Below, one piece after another: positions 14,414 to 22,905 of a stretch of 23,987 nt of DNA; the stretch's first letter is position 1, and the number at the start of each line of letters is the position of its first letter. Origin of the DNA: Gammaproteobacteria bacterium UBA3532 (GTDB lineage Bacteria > Pseudomonadota > Gammaproteobacteria > Enterobacterales > UBA3532); NCBI GenBank assembly GCA_002376965.1, contig DFOV01000348.1, positions 643-24,629 of the forward strand, given 5' to 3'. The position numbers and the translations under genes were made by a program. A model generated the notes under the pieces. It saw nothing but the letters and a program-made list of their open reading frames with translations, was not told where the DNA came from and searched no databases.

Positions 14414-15433
14414 CTAACCGCGTCGCCGAATTCCAAACAACACATTGAGCAACGAGCGAGAACGCTTAACCTCACGCTCAATGCGCTCCCTGTCTTCAGC
14501 TTTTAAACCGCGGTACACCAGCTGGTCATTTTCATAGAGCGACGAAAACAACGGGCCATTCTTTCCAAGGTAGCGCCTTGCAACCTCTCGATTAGACTCA
14601 GCGTAGGCATCTAATACAGCATGGCGCTGTTCCTGTGTTAGCAAGGTATAACCGGCATATGGCGAAGATAATTGTTCCAGCTCGTTGACTAAGGTTCTTG
14701 ATAGCCGCATTGATTTTTTAATCGGCATGCTATCGTCCCAAATTTTCACATTAACCAAGCGTTTATACTCCAGTAAATCAGGAGCCAGCGCCGTATTTTG
14801 ACGAGTCAGTAATTCAAAGCTGGCATGTTCCAGTCTAAAGCCTAGCCCATAGCAAAAATCAGCCATAAGATCTTTGCCAATCAATTGTGCAGGCTCAAAA
14901 ACTCGAACCCGAATGTCAGGAAACTGCGCCGACCAACGATCCAGCAAAGCAAGATAGTTATAGCGCCGCTGATTTTTTGTCGCCATATCGATGCTGATCG
15001 GCAGTTTTAACCGCCCTCTAACGGCTGTTGAATATGAGCTTATCAAGAAATCATCTTGCTCGCGTAAATACAACATGACTTGCACTTCGACACCACAGTC
15101 TTCGAGAAATTGGCGTAGTGCTTCTATATGCTCAACATCAAAACGTGATGATAGTTGTTCGCAACTCAGTAGAATTTTGGAGCAAGGAGCTTTCTGTATT
15201 TCGTTTTTTAGCGCTTTTAGAATTTTCTCGCTGTCTAGCTTAGGACAAAAATCATGTCGCCGAGCTTCTGGCAAAAATGCCCCTGCCAACAAATGATGGC
15301 TCTCATCGCCCACGGAGCGCGGATAATACACATCGTGCTTTTGCAATCGGCGGCGATTGAGCTGGCAGAAGCGCTGAATACTAGTGGAACCGGTTTTTTC
15401 GGTTCCAATATGCAAGAATACTTTTTTATTCAC
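14414..15433 (-). CDS. Sulfotransferase-like P-loop protein
   Basis: The 339-residue protein opens with KVFLHIGTEKTGSTSIQRFC, which matches the 5'-phosphosulfate-binding loop (HxGxxKTGSTxxQ) of PAPS-dependent sulfotransferases. LLSCEQLSSRF and VQVMLYLREQDDFLISSYST resemble the 3'-phosphate-binding strand and helix (LREQ...SxY). The C-terminus is strongly basic (EREVKRSRSLLNVLFGIRRRG). It probably transfers sulfate to a carbohydrate or lipid, but the acceptor is unknown. It is the last gene of the long minus-strand run, 32 bp after the thioesterase gene, and is not a usual member of this conserved block, so it may be a later addition. Confidence 0.75.
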   Translation of the reverse strand: MNKKVFLHIGTEKTGSTSIQRFCQLNRRRLQKHDVYYPRSVGDESHHLLAGAFLPEARRHDFCPKLDSEKILKALKNEIQKAPCSKILLSCEQLSSRFDVEHIEALRQFLEDCGVEVQVMLYLREQDDFLISSYSTAVRGRLKLPISIDMATKNQRRYNYLALLDRWSAQFPDIRVRVFEPAQLIGKDLMADFCYGLGFRLEHASFELLTRQNTALAPDLLEYKRLVNVKIWDDSMPIKKSMRLSRTLVNELEQLSSPYAGYTLLTQEQRHAVLDAYAESNREVARRYLGKNGPLFSSLYENDQLVYRGLKAEDRERIEREVKRSRSLLNVLFGIRRRG

Positions 15434-15465
15434 GGTAACGGCAGAGATTTCAGCGGAAAGGAAGA

Positions 15466-15969
15466 CTATACGCGCGTATTGCGTATGTCGTCGTACTTGG
15501 ATTGCAGCTCGCGGCGCAATTGTTTACGCATAGTAGCGGCTTTATAACGTCGACGCTCTGTTGCGGTTAACGGCTCAAAAGGAGGAACTTCGGTCGACTT
15601 GCCGTCGTCATCCACTGCCACCATAGTAAAGTAACAGCTGTTCGTATGGCGACGAGATCCTTCTCTAATATTCTCAGCAACCACCTTCACTCCGATTTCC
15701 ATAGACGTTTTGCCCACAAAGTTAACACTTGCCAAAAAGGTTACCAGTTCACCAACATGAATGGCTTCTTTAAACATGACCTGATCGACAGAAAGCGTCA
15801 CCACATATTGCCCTGCATAGCGGCTGGCGCAGGCGTAGGCTACCTGGTCGAGCAGCTTTAGAATGGTGCCACCATGCACATTCCCAGAGAAGTTCGCCAT
15901 ATCTGGCGTCATGAGCACCGTCATAGCTAGTTGGTGTCTGGGTAGCTCCAAGCCTGATTCATTGGTCAA
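15466..15969 (-). CDS. Acyl-CoA thioesterase (hotdog fold)
   Basis: The 167-residue protein has the YciA/BACH-type hotdog signature: MTPDMANFSGNVHGGTILKL, DQVAYACASRYAG, and VTLSVDQVMFKEAIHVGEL. The Asn/His-Gly-Gly loop and the Asp at the helix start are present. It hydrolyses acyl-CoA thioesters in the cytoplasm; chain preference cannot be read. The start is TTG 15969, supported by GGAG 8 nt upstream inside the 3' end of folA. The next in-frame ATG would fall after the N-terminal segment. It follows folA by 5 bp, so the two are probably co-transcribed. The C-terminus is basic and helical. Confidence 0.87.
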   Translation of the reverse strand: MTNESGLELPRHQLAMTVLMTPDMANFSGNVHGGTILKLLDQVAYACASRYAGQYVVTLSVDQVMFKEAIHVGELVTFLASVNFVGKTSMEIGVKVVAENIREGSRRHTNSCYFTMVAVDDDGKSTEVPPFEPLTATERRRYKAATMRKQLRRELQSKYDDIRNTRV

Positions 15970-15974
15970 TGTGG

Positions 15975-16472
15975 TTACTCCATGCGTTCCAAAATTCGAA
16001 AACAGTAAGGATACGGATTTTTATCATCCGCGCCATGTTTTTCCTCAAAAGTTTGCTGCCAGGCATATTGCATATAATCAGGGAAATGCGTATCGCCCTC
16101 TACTGCCGCATTGATTTCCGTAATGTACAATCGATTAGCGATGGGCAAGCATTGCTGATAAAGATGCCCTCCGCCAATTATCATGATTTCACCACCTTCG
16201 GCGTGATTGGCAGCAAAACCCAGCGCCTCTTCCATGTCATGCAAGACACAAATTCCATCGGCTTCGAACTCTCGATCGCGAGAAATAACAATATTCATTC
16301 TTCCTGGCAGTGCTTTACCAATCGATTCATAGGTTTTACGACCCATGACTATCGGTTTGCCCATGGTACTTCGTTTAAAAAACTGCAAATCTGCAGGTAA
16401 GTGCCATGGCATTTTGTTGTCTTTACCTATCACACGATTTCGTGCCATCGCGGCAATCATGGATACAATCAT
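15975..16472 (-). CDS. folA: Dihydrofolate reductase
   Basis: The 165-residue protein reduces dihydrofolate to tetrahydrofolate with NADPH. It shows the family motifs in order: IAAMARNRVIGKDNKMPWHL with catalytic Asp28 in PADLQFFK, then KPIVMGRKTYESIG and LPGRMNIVISRD, EIMIIGGGHLYQQ and RLYITEI. Its length is close to that of the chromosomal enterobacterial enzyme (159). The start ATG 16472 has AAAGG about 10 nt upstream; Met5 is a possible alternative. It lies 58 bp after thyA, whose reaction produces its substrate. Confidence 0.97.
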   Translation of the reverse strand: MIVSMIAAMARNRVIGKDNKMPWHLPADLQFFKRSTMGKPIVMGRKTYESIGKALPGRMNIVISRDREFEADGICVLHDMEEALGFAANHAEGGEIMIIGGGHLYQQCLPIANRLYITEINAAVEGDTHFPDYMQYAWQQTFEEKHGADDKNPYPYCFRILERME

Positions 16473-16530
16473 GAATGAGACACCTTTACTATTTTTAAGA
16501 TCAAATTCAATATTTAAAATTAAACCCGTG

Positions 16531-17325
16531 CTAAACGGAAACCACGCCTTTGATATGGGGGTGAGATTCGTACTCTGAAATCACAAAGTCATCAAATTGA
16601 TAGTCATAAATACTATCGGAACGACGCGCAAAGTGAAACTTGGGTAACGCATATGGCTCGCGAGTCAGTTGCAACTCAGCCTGCTCCAGGTGATTGTTAT
16701 ACAAGTGAACATCACCTCCTGTCCAAACAAAGTCTCCTGGTTCCAAATCCGTTTGCTGTGCCACCATGTGCAACAAAAAAGCATAGGATGCAATATTGAA
16801 AGGAACACCAAGAAAAACATCAGCCGAGCGCTGATATAGTTGGCAGGACAAGCGGCCATTAGCCACATAAAACTGAAATAGCAAATGACACGGAGGTAAG
16901 GCCATCTGGTCTATCTCGCCAACATTCCACGCGCTGACGATAAGCCTGCGGGAATCAGGGTTCGTTTTTATTTGCTCAATAAGTTGGGTGATTTGATCGA
17001 CTGTCGAGCCATCAGGCTTGCCCCATGAGCGCCATTGATGGCCATATACAGGCCCCAAATCACCATTATCATCAGCCCACTCATCCCATATTCGCACATT
17101 ATTTTCTTTCAAATAACGGACATTGGTATCGCCCTGCAGAAACCACAAAAGCTCATGCACAATCGAACGAATATGTAACTTTTTGGTTGTCAGCAATGGA
17201 AAGCCATCGGCCATATTAAATCGCATTTGATATCCAAACACACTGCGGGTGCCAGTGCCGGTGCGGTCTTCCTTAATGGTTCCGTTATCAAGAATATGCT
17301 GCATTAGATCAAGGTATTGTCGCAT
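16531..17325 (-). CDS. thyA: Thymidylate synthase
   Basis: The 264-residue protein has exactly the E. coli ThyA length. It methylates dUMP to dTMP using methylene-tetrahydrofolate. The catalytic Cys is C146 in [14 protein letters not shown]. Also present are the N-terminal [16 protein letters not shown] phosphate-binding Arg loop, the [11 protein letters not shown] and WDEWAD motifs, [11 protein letters not shown], the [18 protein letters not shown] folate/dUMP block and HLYNNHLEQ. The ribosome-binding site AAGGAG lies before ATG 17325. It is 9 bp downstream of lgt. Confidence 0.98.
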   Translation of the reverse strand: MRQYLDLMQHILDNGTIKEDRTGTGTRSVFGYQMRFNMADGFPLLTTKKLHIRSIVHELLWFLQGDTNVRYLKENNVRIWDEWADDNGDLGPVYGHQWRSWGKPDGSTVDQITQLIEQIKTNPDSRRLIVSAWNVGEIDQMALPPCHLLFQFYVANGRLSCQLYQRSADVFLGVPFNIASYAFLLHMVAQQTDLEPGDFVWTGGDVHLYNNHLEQAELQLTREPYALPKFHFARRSDSIYDYQFDDFVISEYESHPHIKGVVSV

Positions 17326-17334
17326 AAATACTCC

Positions 17335-18162
17335 TTAGGCAGAGGCAGACTGAGCGCCCGATGGCTGTACCGGGTGGGTTTTATAAGACCAGATGAAGAG
17401 CATAGTCCCAAGAATAATCATGGGTAATGAAAGTATTTGCCCCATGCTGATAAAACCACCAAATAAGCCAAGATGCGCATCTGGTTCACGGGCATACTCT
17501 ACTGTGAAACGGAAGATCCCGTAACAAATACCAAAAAGCGCAGTCACTGCGCCTAGCGGGCGGGGCTTGCGCGAATAAACATAAAGAATAATAAAGAGCG
17601 CCAGTCCTTCCAACGCAGCCTGATATAGCTGCGATGCATGGCGTGTCAACTGCTCGGGGTCGTTGGGAAAAATAACGGCCCACCAGCCTTCTGTTGGACG
17701 TCCCCACAACTCAGCATTAATAAAATTGCCGATCCGGCCTGCGCCTAGGCCAATGGGAACAAAGGGAACAAAGTAATCAGCGATTTGGAAGAAACGCTTA
17801 TTGGTTTTTCGAGCAACAAAATATATTGCAACCAAAACACCTAACGCACCACCATGAAAGGACATGCCGCCTTGCCAGATCCTTAATATTCTTGTAGGGT
17901 CTTCGATAATATTAGCTGTATCGTAAAATAAGGCGTAGCCAATACGCGCCCCTATAACCACCCCTAAAAAGCCGATAAATAATGCATCGGAAATCTGCTC
18001 TTTGGTTAGTAACGCGTTAGGGCCTTTTGCGCGCAGGTTCGCCAACCACCAAGCACCAAGCAAACCGACTAAATACATCAGCCCATACCAGTGGATTTTT
18101 AGCGGCCCAATGGCCAATGCAACTTTATTTATTTCGGGTAGTATCCAGGCCGAAGCTTCCAT
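17335..18162 (-). CDS. lgt: Prolipoprotein diacylglyceryl transferase
   Basis: The 275-residue inner-membrane enzyme transfers diacylglycerol from phosphatidylglycerol to the lipobox Cys of prolipoproteins, the first step of lipoprotein maturation. It has the Lgt signature GLGAGRIGNFINAELWGR, the N-terminal IHWYGLMYLVGLLGAWWL, the GGMSFHGGALGV loop with the essential His, and several membrane helices. The frame is open 82 codons further upstream, but that stretch is antisense-like and overlaps the TSUP gene. ATG 18162 has AGAGGAAT just upstream and matches the family N-terminus. Confidence 0.96.
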   Translation of the reverse strand: MEASAWILPEINKVALAIGPLKIHWYGLMYLVGLLGAWWLANLRAKGPNALLTKEQISDALFIGFLGVVIGARIGYALFYDTANIIEDPTRILRIWQGGMSFHGGALGVLVAIYFVARKTNKRFFQIADYFVPFVPIGLGAGRIGNFINAELWGRPTEGWWAVIFPNDPEQLTRHASQLYQAALEGLALFIILYVYSRKPRPLGAVTALFGICYGIFRFTVEYAREPDAHLGLFGGFISMGQILSLPMIILGTMLFIWSYKTHPVQPSGAQSASA

Positions 18163-18187
18163 AATTCCTCTCAGTCTGTAGGTTGGT

Positions 18188-18985
18188 TTAGGTGTTGAAC
18201 CACATCTTAACCGCGACGAGTAACAAAACGATGGCAAAAATACGTTGAAGCGCCACCGCCGACAAACGATGCGCCATTCTAGCACCCATCGGCGCAAAAA
18301 ACACCGAAGCCGAAATGATTCCAAACGCCGCAGGAAGGTGGATAAGACCCAAAGTGGAAGCTGGAAGTTCATCAAGCTGTAGTCCGGTGTAGATCGCGCC
18401 AATGGCACCGCCTAAGGCGATAGGAAAACCACAGGCTGCCGAGGTTCCCACAGCCTGCTTCATATCGATGCCGCACAAACGCAACGTTGGAACCGTCATA
18501 GTCCCACCTCCGATACCGACCAATGCCGATACAACACCGATTATGCAACTGGTTCCACCTAACAAGGAGCGCGATGGCTTCGCGTCACCGGTAGCCAGTT
18601 TCCATCCGATAAGCATTTTGATGGCAACTACCACACAGAACAAACAGAAAAATTGAACTAAAAAGGCCTGTGAAACAAGAATGGCCAGGTAATCGCCAAG
18701 CCACACGCCGATAACCAGCCCCGGTGCCATCACGCCAACAATTGGCCAACGTACACCTCGTCTACGGTGATGAGCAACAATAGAGGATATCGAAGTAAAA
18801 ATAATCGTAGTTAAAGAAGTGCCAAGCGCCAGCTGCATCAGCCAGGGCGAATCCCACCCCCAAAGTCCCCACAAGAACCAAAGACTGGGAACGATAATTA
18901 AACCACCACCAACGCCCATTAGACCTGCTAAATAGCCTGCCACAGCGCCAATTAGCGGATAAAAAAGCAACGATATATCCAGCAT
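18188..18985 (-). CDS. TSUP (TauE/SafE) family membrane permease
   Basis: The 265-residue protein has about eight hydrophobic helices and the duplicated TSUP glycine motifs: AGLMGVGGGLIIVPSLWFL in the first half and SALVGIGGGTMTVPTLRLCG in the second. Family members export sulfite, sulfoacetate or other sulfur-containing organic anions across the inner membrane; the substrate here is unknown. It sits 7 bp after ptsP and 25 bp before lgt, the same place as its Pseudomonas counterpart. Confidence 0.9.
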   Translation of the reverse strand: MLDISLLFYPLIGAVAGYLAGLMGVGGGLIIVPSLWFLWGLWGWDSPWLMQLALGTSLTTIIFTSISSIVAHHRRRGVRWPIVGVMAPGLVIGVWLGDYLAILVSQAFLVQFFCLFCVVVAIKMLIGWKLATGDAKPSRSLLGGTSCIIGVVSALVGIGGGTMTVPTLRLCGIDMKQAVGTSAACGFPIALGGAIGAIYTGLQLDELPASTLGLIHLPAAFGIISASVFFAPMGARMAHRLSAVALQRIFAIVLLLVAVKMWFNT

Positions 18986-18992
18986 GAGAAAA

Positions 18993-21266
18993 TTATTTAC
19001 CGGCGCGAATCAGGCCACCAAGACCATGTTGGTCCAGAATATCCTCAAGATAATCACGAATTTGCTTCGCGGTTTCCATCTCCAGGGTATCCAGATAGAT
19101 AGACTTGGCCCGCTCTATGGAGAAGTTCCGGATCACCCATTTCACTTTGGGGATGCTGATAGCATTCATACTAAAACTGTCAAACCCCATGCCCATCAGC
19201 AACACAGCAGCAGCTGGATCACCTGCCAGTTCACCACAGATACTCACCGGCTTATCGGCTAGCGCGGCACCAGCGACTACCTGGCCCATCGCTTTAATCA
19301 CCGCAGGGTGCAACGCATCATAAAGATGAGCAACCCGTGCATTGTTTCTATCTACAGCCAAAAGGTATTGGGTTAGATCATTACTGCCCACTGACAGAAA
19401 ATCAACGCGCTTGGCCAACTCCGGCGCCTGATATACAGCAGCAGGTGTTTCGACCATCACTCCCACTTCGGGGAAAGGAAAGCTATCTTCTGGACGCTCC
19501 AGCTCTTCTATCACTTCCTGGTAGGCTTGATGGATCAGGCGACGACATTCATCTACTTCTTCGACATTACTGATCATCGGCAATAATATGCGTAAATTAT
19601 TCAAGCCAATATTGGCTTTCATCATTGCCCGCACCTGAACCAGAAACAGCTCAGGGTGATCAATAGTAATGCGCACACCACGCCAGCCCAAAAACGGATT
19701 ATCTTCAACGACCGGAAAATACGGTAAGGCCTTGTCACCGCCGACATCCAGGGTTCGCATCACTACAGGCAAGCCAGTGAAGGAACGCAGCATTTCTCGA
19801 TAGATATGCGACTGCTCTTCTTCTGTCGGGAAGCGGTCGCGAACCATAAAAGGGATTTCGGTACGATACAGCCCAACCCCTTGCGCCCCAGCATGTAAGG
19901 ATGGCTCTACATCGGCAATCAACCCGGTATTGACCAAGAGGTTGATCTTGAAGCCATCAGGCGTTGAGGCTTCCTGATCACGCAACTTGGCCAGTTGCGA
20001 GACCATCTCCTGCTCTTCGTTCATTAAGCGTCGGTAGACATTTAATAAACTATCGGTTGGAGAGATATAAATCTTGCCAGTATAGCCGTCGAGGATAACA
20101 TCACGGCCATCTAATTGATTAAGCGGAATATCCTGGACGCCCACAACCGCGGGCACACCCATAGCTCTTGCCAAAATCGCCATATGCGAGTTGACTGAAC
20201 CACGCAAAGAAATAATACCAGCCAGCTTTTCTTCTGGTACTTCGGCCAGCATGTTTGCTGTGACTTCTTCACCAACCAGTACGGTATTTTCGTCGAAGTT
20301 AGTAACATTATTGCGGCCAGAAACAAGATGGTTAAGTACACGGCTACCCAGATCACGTATATCGCTGGCACGTTCACTGAGGTAACTATCGTTCATGTTC
20401 TCAAAGCGGCTGATATGCTCAGCCACCACCTGGCGCAGTGCCGAGGCCGCCCACAATCCACCACGGATCTTATCTTCTACTTCTCGCCCAATGCCGTGTT
20501 TATCCAGAATCATCAGGTAAACATCGAATAGAGCCCATTCTTCATCGGGAAGCGAGCCTTTCAGCCGGTTAGATAACGCCTGCACTTCTGAGCGTGCAGC
20601 TTCCAGCGCTTGATAGAAAAATTCAACATCCTGTTCAACATCGGAAGTCTGGCGATCGGGAATCATATCCAGCTGGACTTGCGGCAACAAAATCACCGTT
20701 TTACCAACGGAAATACCCTGGGCTCCTGCCACCCCCGTCAGCGAACGAACTTCTATCGGAGAGGCAGGCTTTTGCGAAAGGTTCGACACCGACTCAGCAT
20801 GCATAATCACGCTGGCCAGCTGAGCCGACAATGTGACTAAAAATGCCTCTTCGCTTTGGTCAAAGCGGCGTGATTCGCGCTGCTGCACCACCATAACCCC
20901 TAACACATGGCGGTTATGGATAATCGGCACACCGAGAAAAGCCTGATATGGCTCTTCACCAATGTCTTTTACAAAGAAAAAGTTGGGGTGTTCTGGGGCA
21001 TTATTCAGGTTGATGGGTTCTTCGCGACGAGCCACCAAGCCAACCAATCCTTGCGATGGGGTCAAGCGCAACTTGCCCACCAGAGACTGATTCAAGCCTT
21101 CAGAAGCCATTAGAACCAGACTGTCGTCGTGCTCATCGGTAAGATATATAGAACAAACTTCGGTATCAATGGCACTTCGAACGCGGCTAACCGTTAGCTG
21201 CAAGGCCTGTGTCAGGTCTGGTGCCCGGTTAACTTCCTGAATAATGCGTCGGAGTGTTTTAAGCAT
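18993..21266 (-). CDS. ptsP: Phosphoenolpyruvate-protein phosphotransferase PtsP (EI-Ntr)
   Basis: The 757-residue protein starts the nitrogen PTS by taking phosphate from PEP and passing it to NPr. Residues 1-160 form a GAF sensor domain (DTEVCSIYLTDEHDDSLVLM, LGVPIIHNRHVLGVMVVQQ). The EI N-terminal domain follows, with the phosphorylated His at H361 in SVNSHMAILARAMGVPAVVG. The C-terminal PEP-binding barrel contains GLYRTEIPFM, PVVMRTLDVGGDK, VGVMVETPAA and SVGSNDLTQYLLAVDRN, and CGELAGDP with its catalytic Cys. Length and order match Pseudomonas and enterobacterial PtsP. It lies 3 bp after rppH, a conserved pairing. Confidence 0.97.
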   Translation of the reverse strand: MLKTLRRIIQEVNRAPDLTQALQLTVSRVRSAIDTEVCSIYLTDEHDDSLVLMASEGLNQSLVGKLRLTPSQGLVGLVARREEPINLNNAPEHPNFFFVKDIGEEPYQAFLGVPIIHNRHVLGVMVVQQRESRRFDQSEEAFLVTLSAQLASVIMHAESVSNLSQKPASPIEVRSLTGVAGAQGISVGKTVILLPQVQLDMIPDRQTSDVEQDVEFFYQALEAARSEVQALSNRLKGSLPDEEWALFDVYLMILDKHGIGREVEDKIRGGLWAASALRQVVAEHISRFENMNDSYLSERASDIRDLGSRVLNHLVSGRNNVTNFDENTVLVGEEVTANMLAEVPEEKLAGIISLRGSVNSHMAILARAMGVPAVVGVQDIPLNQLDGRDVILDGYTGKIYISPTDSLLNVYRRLMNEEQEMVSQLAKLRDQEASTPDGFKINLLVNTGLIADVEPSLHAGAQGVGLYRTEIPFMVRDRFPTEEEQSHIYREMLRSFTGLPVVMRTLDVGGDKALPYFPVVEDNPFLGWRGVRITIDHPELFLVQVRAMMKANIGLNNLRILLPMISNVEEVDECRRLIHQAYQEVIEELERPEDSFPFPEVGVMVETPAAVYQAPELAKRVDFLSVGSNDLTQYLLAVDRNNARVAHLYDALHPAVIKAMGQVVAGAALADKPVSICGELAGDPAAAVLLMGMGFDSFSMNAISIPKVKWVIRNFSIERAKSIYLDTLEMETAKQIRDYLEDILDQHGLGGLIRAGK

Positions 21267-21269
21267 AGG

Positions 21270-21884
21270 TTAGCGCCGCTTCCGCGCCTCGTGGTTCAAG
21301 CCCTTAGCCCCAGAGCCACCAGAAGATTGCCCTCTTGCAGGATCTCGACGGCGGTTAGCTTTCTTTTCAGCGTAGCGACGCTCGGCTTCATTAAAAGCCT
21401 GATCAACATGGCGATCAAATAGTAACGGCGCCAATTCTCCTAGCGCTCGCCGGTAAACATCACGCTTGAACGAAACCACTTCACGCAATGGATACCAGTA
21501 GGTCACCCATTGCCAACCATCAAACTCGGGGTGGCTGGTAGTATCTAGCTCGACATGCTTCTCATCACTGGTCAGGCTTAGCAAAAACCATTTTTGTTTT
21601 TGCCCGACACATACCGGCCGACTATCACGGCGTACTAATCGCTTGGGCAGGCGATAACGCAGCCACCCTTTTGAACAACCGAGGATGGAAACATGCTCCT
21701 GTTCCAGTCCAACTTCTTCTTTCAGCTCTCGATACATCGCCTGCTCGGGAGACTCTCCAGACTGGATCCCACCTTGTGGAAACTGCCACGAATCCTGGCC
21801 AAAGCGACGTGCCCAAAACACTCCGCCTTGCTGGTTGCTGAGAATTATTCCAACATTGGAACGAAAACCGTCCGCATCAATCAC
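21270..21884 (-). CDS. rppH: RNA pyrophosphohydrolase with basic C-terminal tail
   Basis: The 204-residue NUDIX enzyme removes pyrophosphate from mRNA 5' ends, which speeds decay. The N-terminus (GTG)[16 protein letters not shown] and [18 protein letters not shown] match E. coli RppH closely, fixing the GTG start at 21884. The Nudix box reads [20 protein letters not shown] followed by VGLE, with all catalytic Glu residues. Conserved [11 protein letters not shown] and QKQKWFLL follow. The last 45 or so residues ([20 protein letters not shown] and beyond, to the final RKRR) are a Lys/Arg/Gly-rich, probably disordered tail that makes it about 28 residues longer than the E. coli enzyme. Confidence 0.96.
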   Translation of the reverse strand: MIDADGFRSNVGIILSNQQGGVFWARRFGQDSWQFPQGGIQSGESPEQAMYRELKEEVGLEQEHVSILGCSKGWLRYRLPKRLVRRDSRPVCVGQKQKWFLLSLTSDEKHVELDTTSHPEFDGWQWVTYWYPLREVVSFKRDVYRRALGELAPLLFDRHVDQAFNEAERRYAEKKANRRRDPARGQSSGGSGAKGLNHEARKRR

Positions 21885-21911
21885 AGTTCTTTACCCGATT
21901 AGCTATGTCAC

Positions 21912-21940
21912 ATTATGATAACATATTGAATGCACTAAAA
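21912..21940 (-). promoter_or_regulatory. Possible promoter of the rppH-ptsP operon
   Basis: On the minus strand a -10-like CATAAT (complement of 21912-21917) lies about 28 bp before the rppH GTG, within the imperfect dyad TATGT (21904-21908) and ACATA (21921-21925). No good -35 was found, so a regulator or extended element may be needed. Confidence 0.3.
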
Positions 21941-22092
21941 ATCATATCGAGCCCCTTAAATTGGGGCGATTTACCGAATTCCAAGACAAATGCGCAGCTT
22001 TCTACCCTGTTTCAACGGCCTGTCGTTTTACTTTTCACCATCAAAATCTTATTCTAAGTGGCAGTATAGCTGACCAGCCTCTGTGTATACCG

Positions 22093-22177
22093 TCGATAAA
22101 TACAGTATCTAGTGTCAATAGAAGACAGTGTGTACCATCAATAGAATACAGAGTGTATCGTCATAAAATACCGATAT
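22093..22177. repeat. Imperfect tandem repeat, period 22-23 bp
   Basis: Three full units (22093-22114, 22115-22137, 22138-22160) and a partial fourth (from 22161) each begin with TC(A/G)ATA or TCATAA and carry an A(A/G)TACAG/AGACAG core and a GTGTA-like end. Units two and three are 23 bp long and match best (TCAATAGAA.ACAG.GTGTA). The array ends about 50 bp before the HAD gene start, a position suited to multiple regulator binding, but it may be neutral slippage. Confidence 0.6.
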
Positions 22178-22227
22178 TCTGCCCATTAATAAATGAGTTT
22201 CGTTCAGACTAAAGATAGGAAGATATT

Positions 22228-22905
22228 ATGGCTTTAGCAATTTTTGATTTGGATAACACCTTACTTTGTGGTGACAGCGATCACCTGTGGGGCGAGTTCA
22301 TTGCTGAAAATGATATTGTTGATGAAAGCTATATGAAACGCAACGATGCCTTCCTCGAGGCATATCAAGAAGGCAGACTCGATATTTTAAACTATCTCGA
22401 ATTTTGCCTGGAACCCCTAGCCAGCCATGAGCTGGCTACACTCAACCAATGGCATCAACAATTCATGGAACAAAAAATCAAGCCTATCATTTTGCCCGCG
22501 GGTCTAAGCTTGATAAGCCAACATCGAGAGCGCGGTGATTATATTTTGATTATTACCGCAACTAACAGCTTCGTTACTTCACCTATCGCTAAGGCATTGG
22601 ACGTTGATGACATCATCGCCACCGAACCGGAGCTTGTGAACGGTCGCTACACCGGCAAAGTCAATGGCACACCCAGCTTTCAAGCCGGAAAAATCATCCG
22701 CCTGGAGCAATGGTTGCAAGCCAATCCGCATTCACTCGACGGCAGCTATTTTTACAGCGATTCGCACAACGATATCCCATTGCTAGAAAAAGTAAGTCAC
22801 CCGGTAGCTGTAGACCCAGACGCTCAGCTACAAGCAATCGCTACGCAACAAGACTGGCCGGTTATCAGCTTACGTAGCAAGGATTATGTCGATATTCCCG
22901 CCTAA
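22228..22905 (+). CDS. HAD-IB family phosphatase (PSPase-like)
   Basis: The 225-residue protein has HAD motif I FDLDNTLL (nucleophile D7, acid D9), a helical cap, motif II LIITATNSF, the motif III Lys in FQAGKIIRL and motif IV FYSDSHNDIPLLE. This is the subclass IB (phosphoserine phosphatase-like) set. It hydrolyses a small phosphomonoester in the cytoplasm. The Pseudomonas counterpart at the same place beside rppH (PA0335) has, as I recall, been linked to histidinol-phosphate phosphatase activity, which is a reasonable but unproven role here. AGGAAG precedes ATG 22228. The 3' end overlaps mutH by 20 bp. Confidence 0.92.
   Translation: MALAIFDLDNTLLCGDSDHLWGEFIAENDIVDESYMKRNDAFLEAYQEGRLDILNYLEFCLEPLASHELATLNQWHQQFMEQKIKPIILPAGLSLISQHRERGDYILIITATNSFVTSPIAKALDVDDIIATEPELVNGRYTGKVNGTPSFQAGKIIRLEQWLQANPHSLDGSYFYSDSHNDIPLLEKVSHPVAVDPDAQLQAIATQQDWPVISLRSKDYVDIPA

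Larger units (their letters stand above)
21885..22227. promoter_or_regulatory. Divergent intergenic region between rppH and the HAD gene
   Basis: This 343-bp region holds no supported gene. It should contain promoters for the minus-strand rppH operon and the plus-strand HAD-mutH pair. The 22-23-bp repeat array at 22093-22177 lies on the HAD-proximal side. Confidence 0.5.

Noticed and set aside
15969..16400. 143-codon plus-strand frame
   Set aside because: It is fully antisense to folA, which is certain.
18163..18408. Upstream extension of the lgt frame by 82 codons
   Set aside because: It overlaps the TSUP coding region, is Arg/Cys-rich like an antisense frame, and the Lgt N-terminus with its ribosome-binding site begins at 18162.
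22093..22177. CRISPR array
   Set aside because: The units are contiguous and imperfect with no unique spacers, and no cas genes are present.
21961..22212. 83-codon plus-strand frame in the divergent region
   Set aside because: It runs through the tandem repeat, lacks a ribosome-binding site and has no family resemblance.
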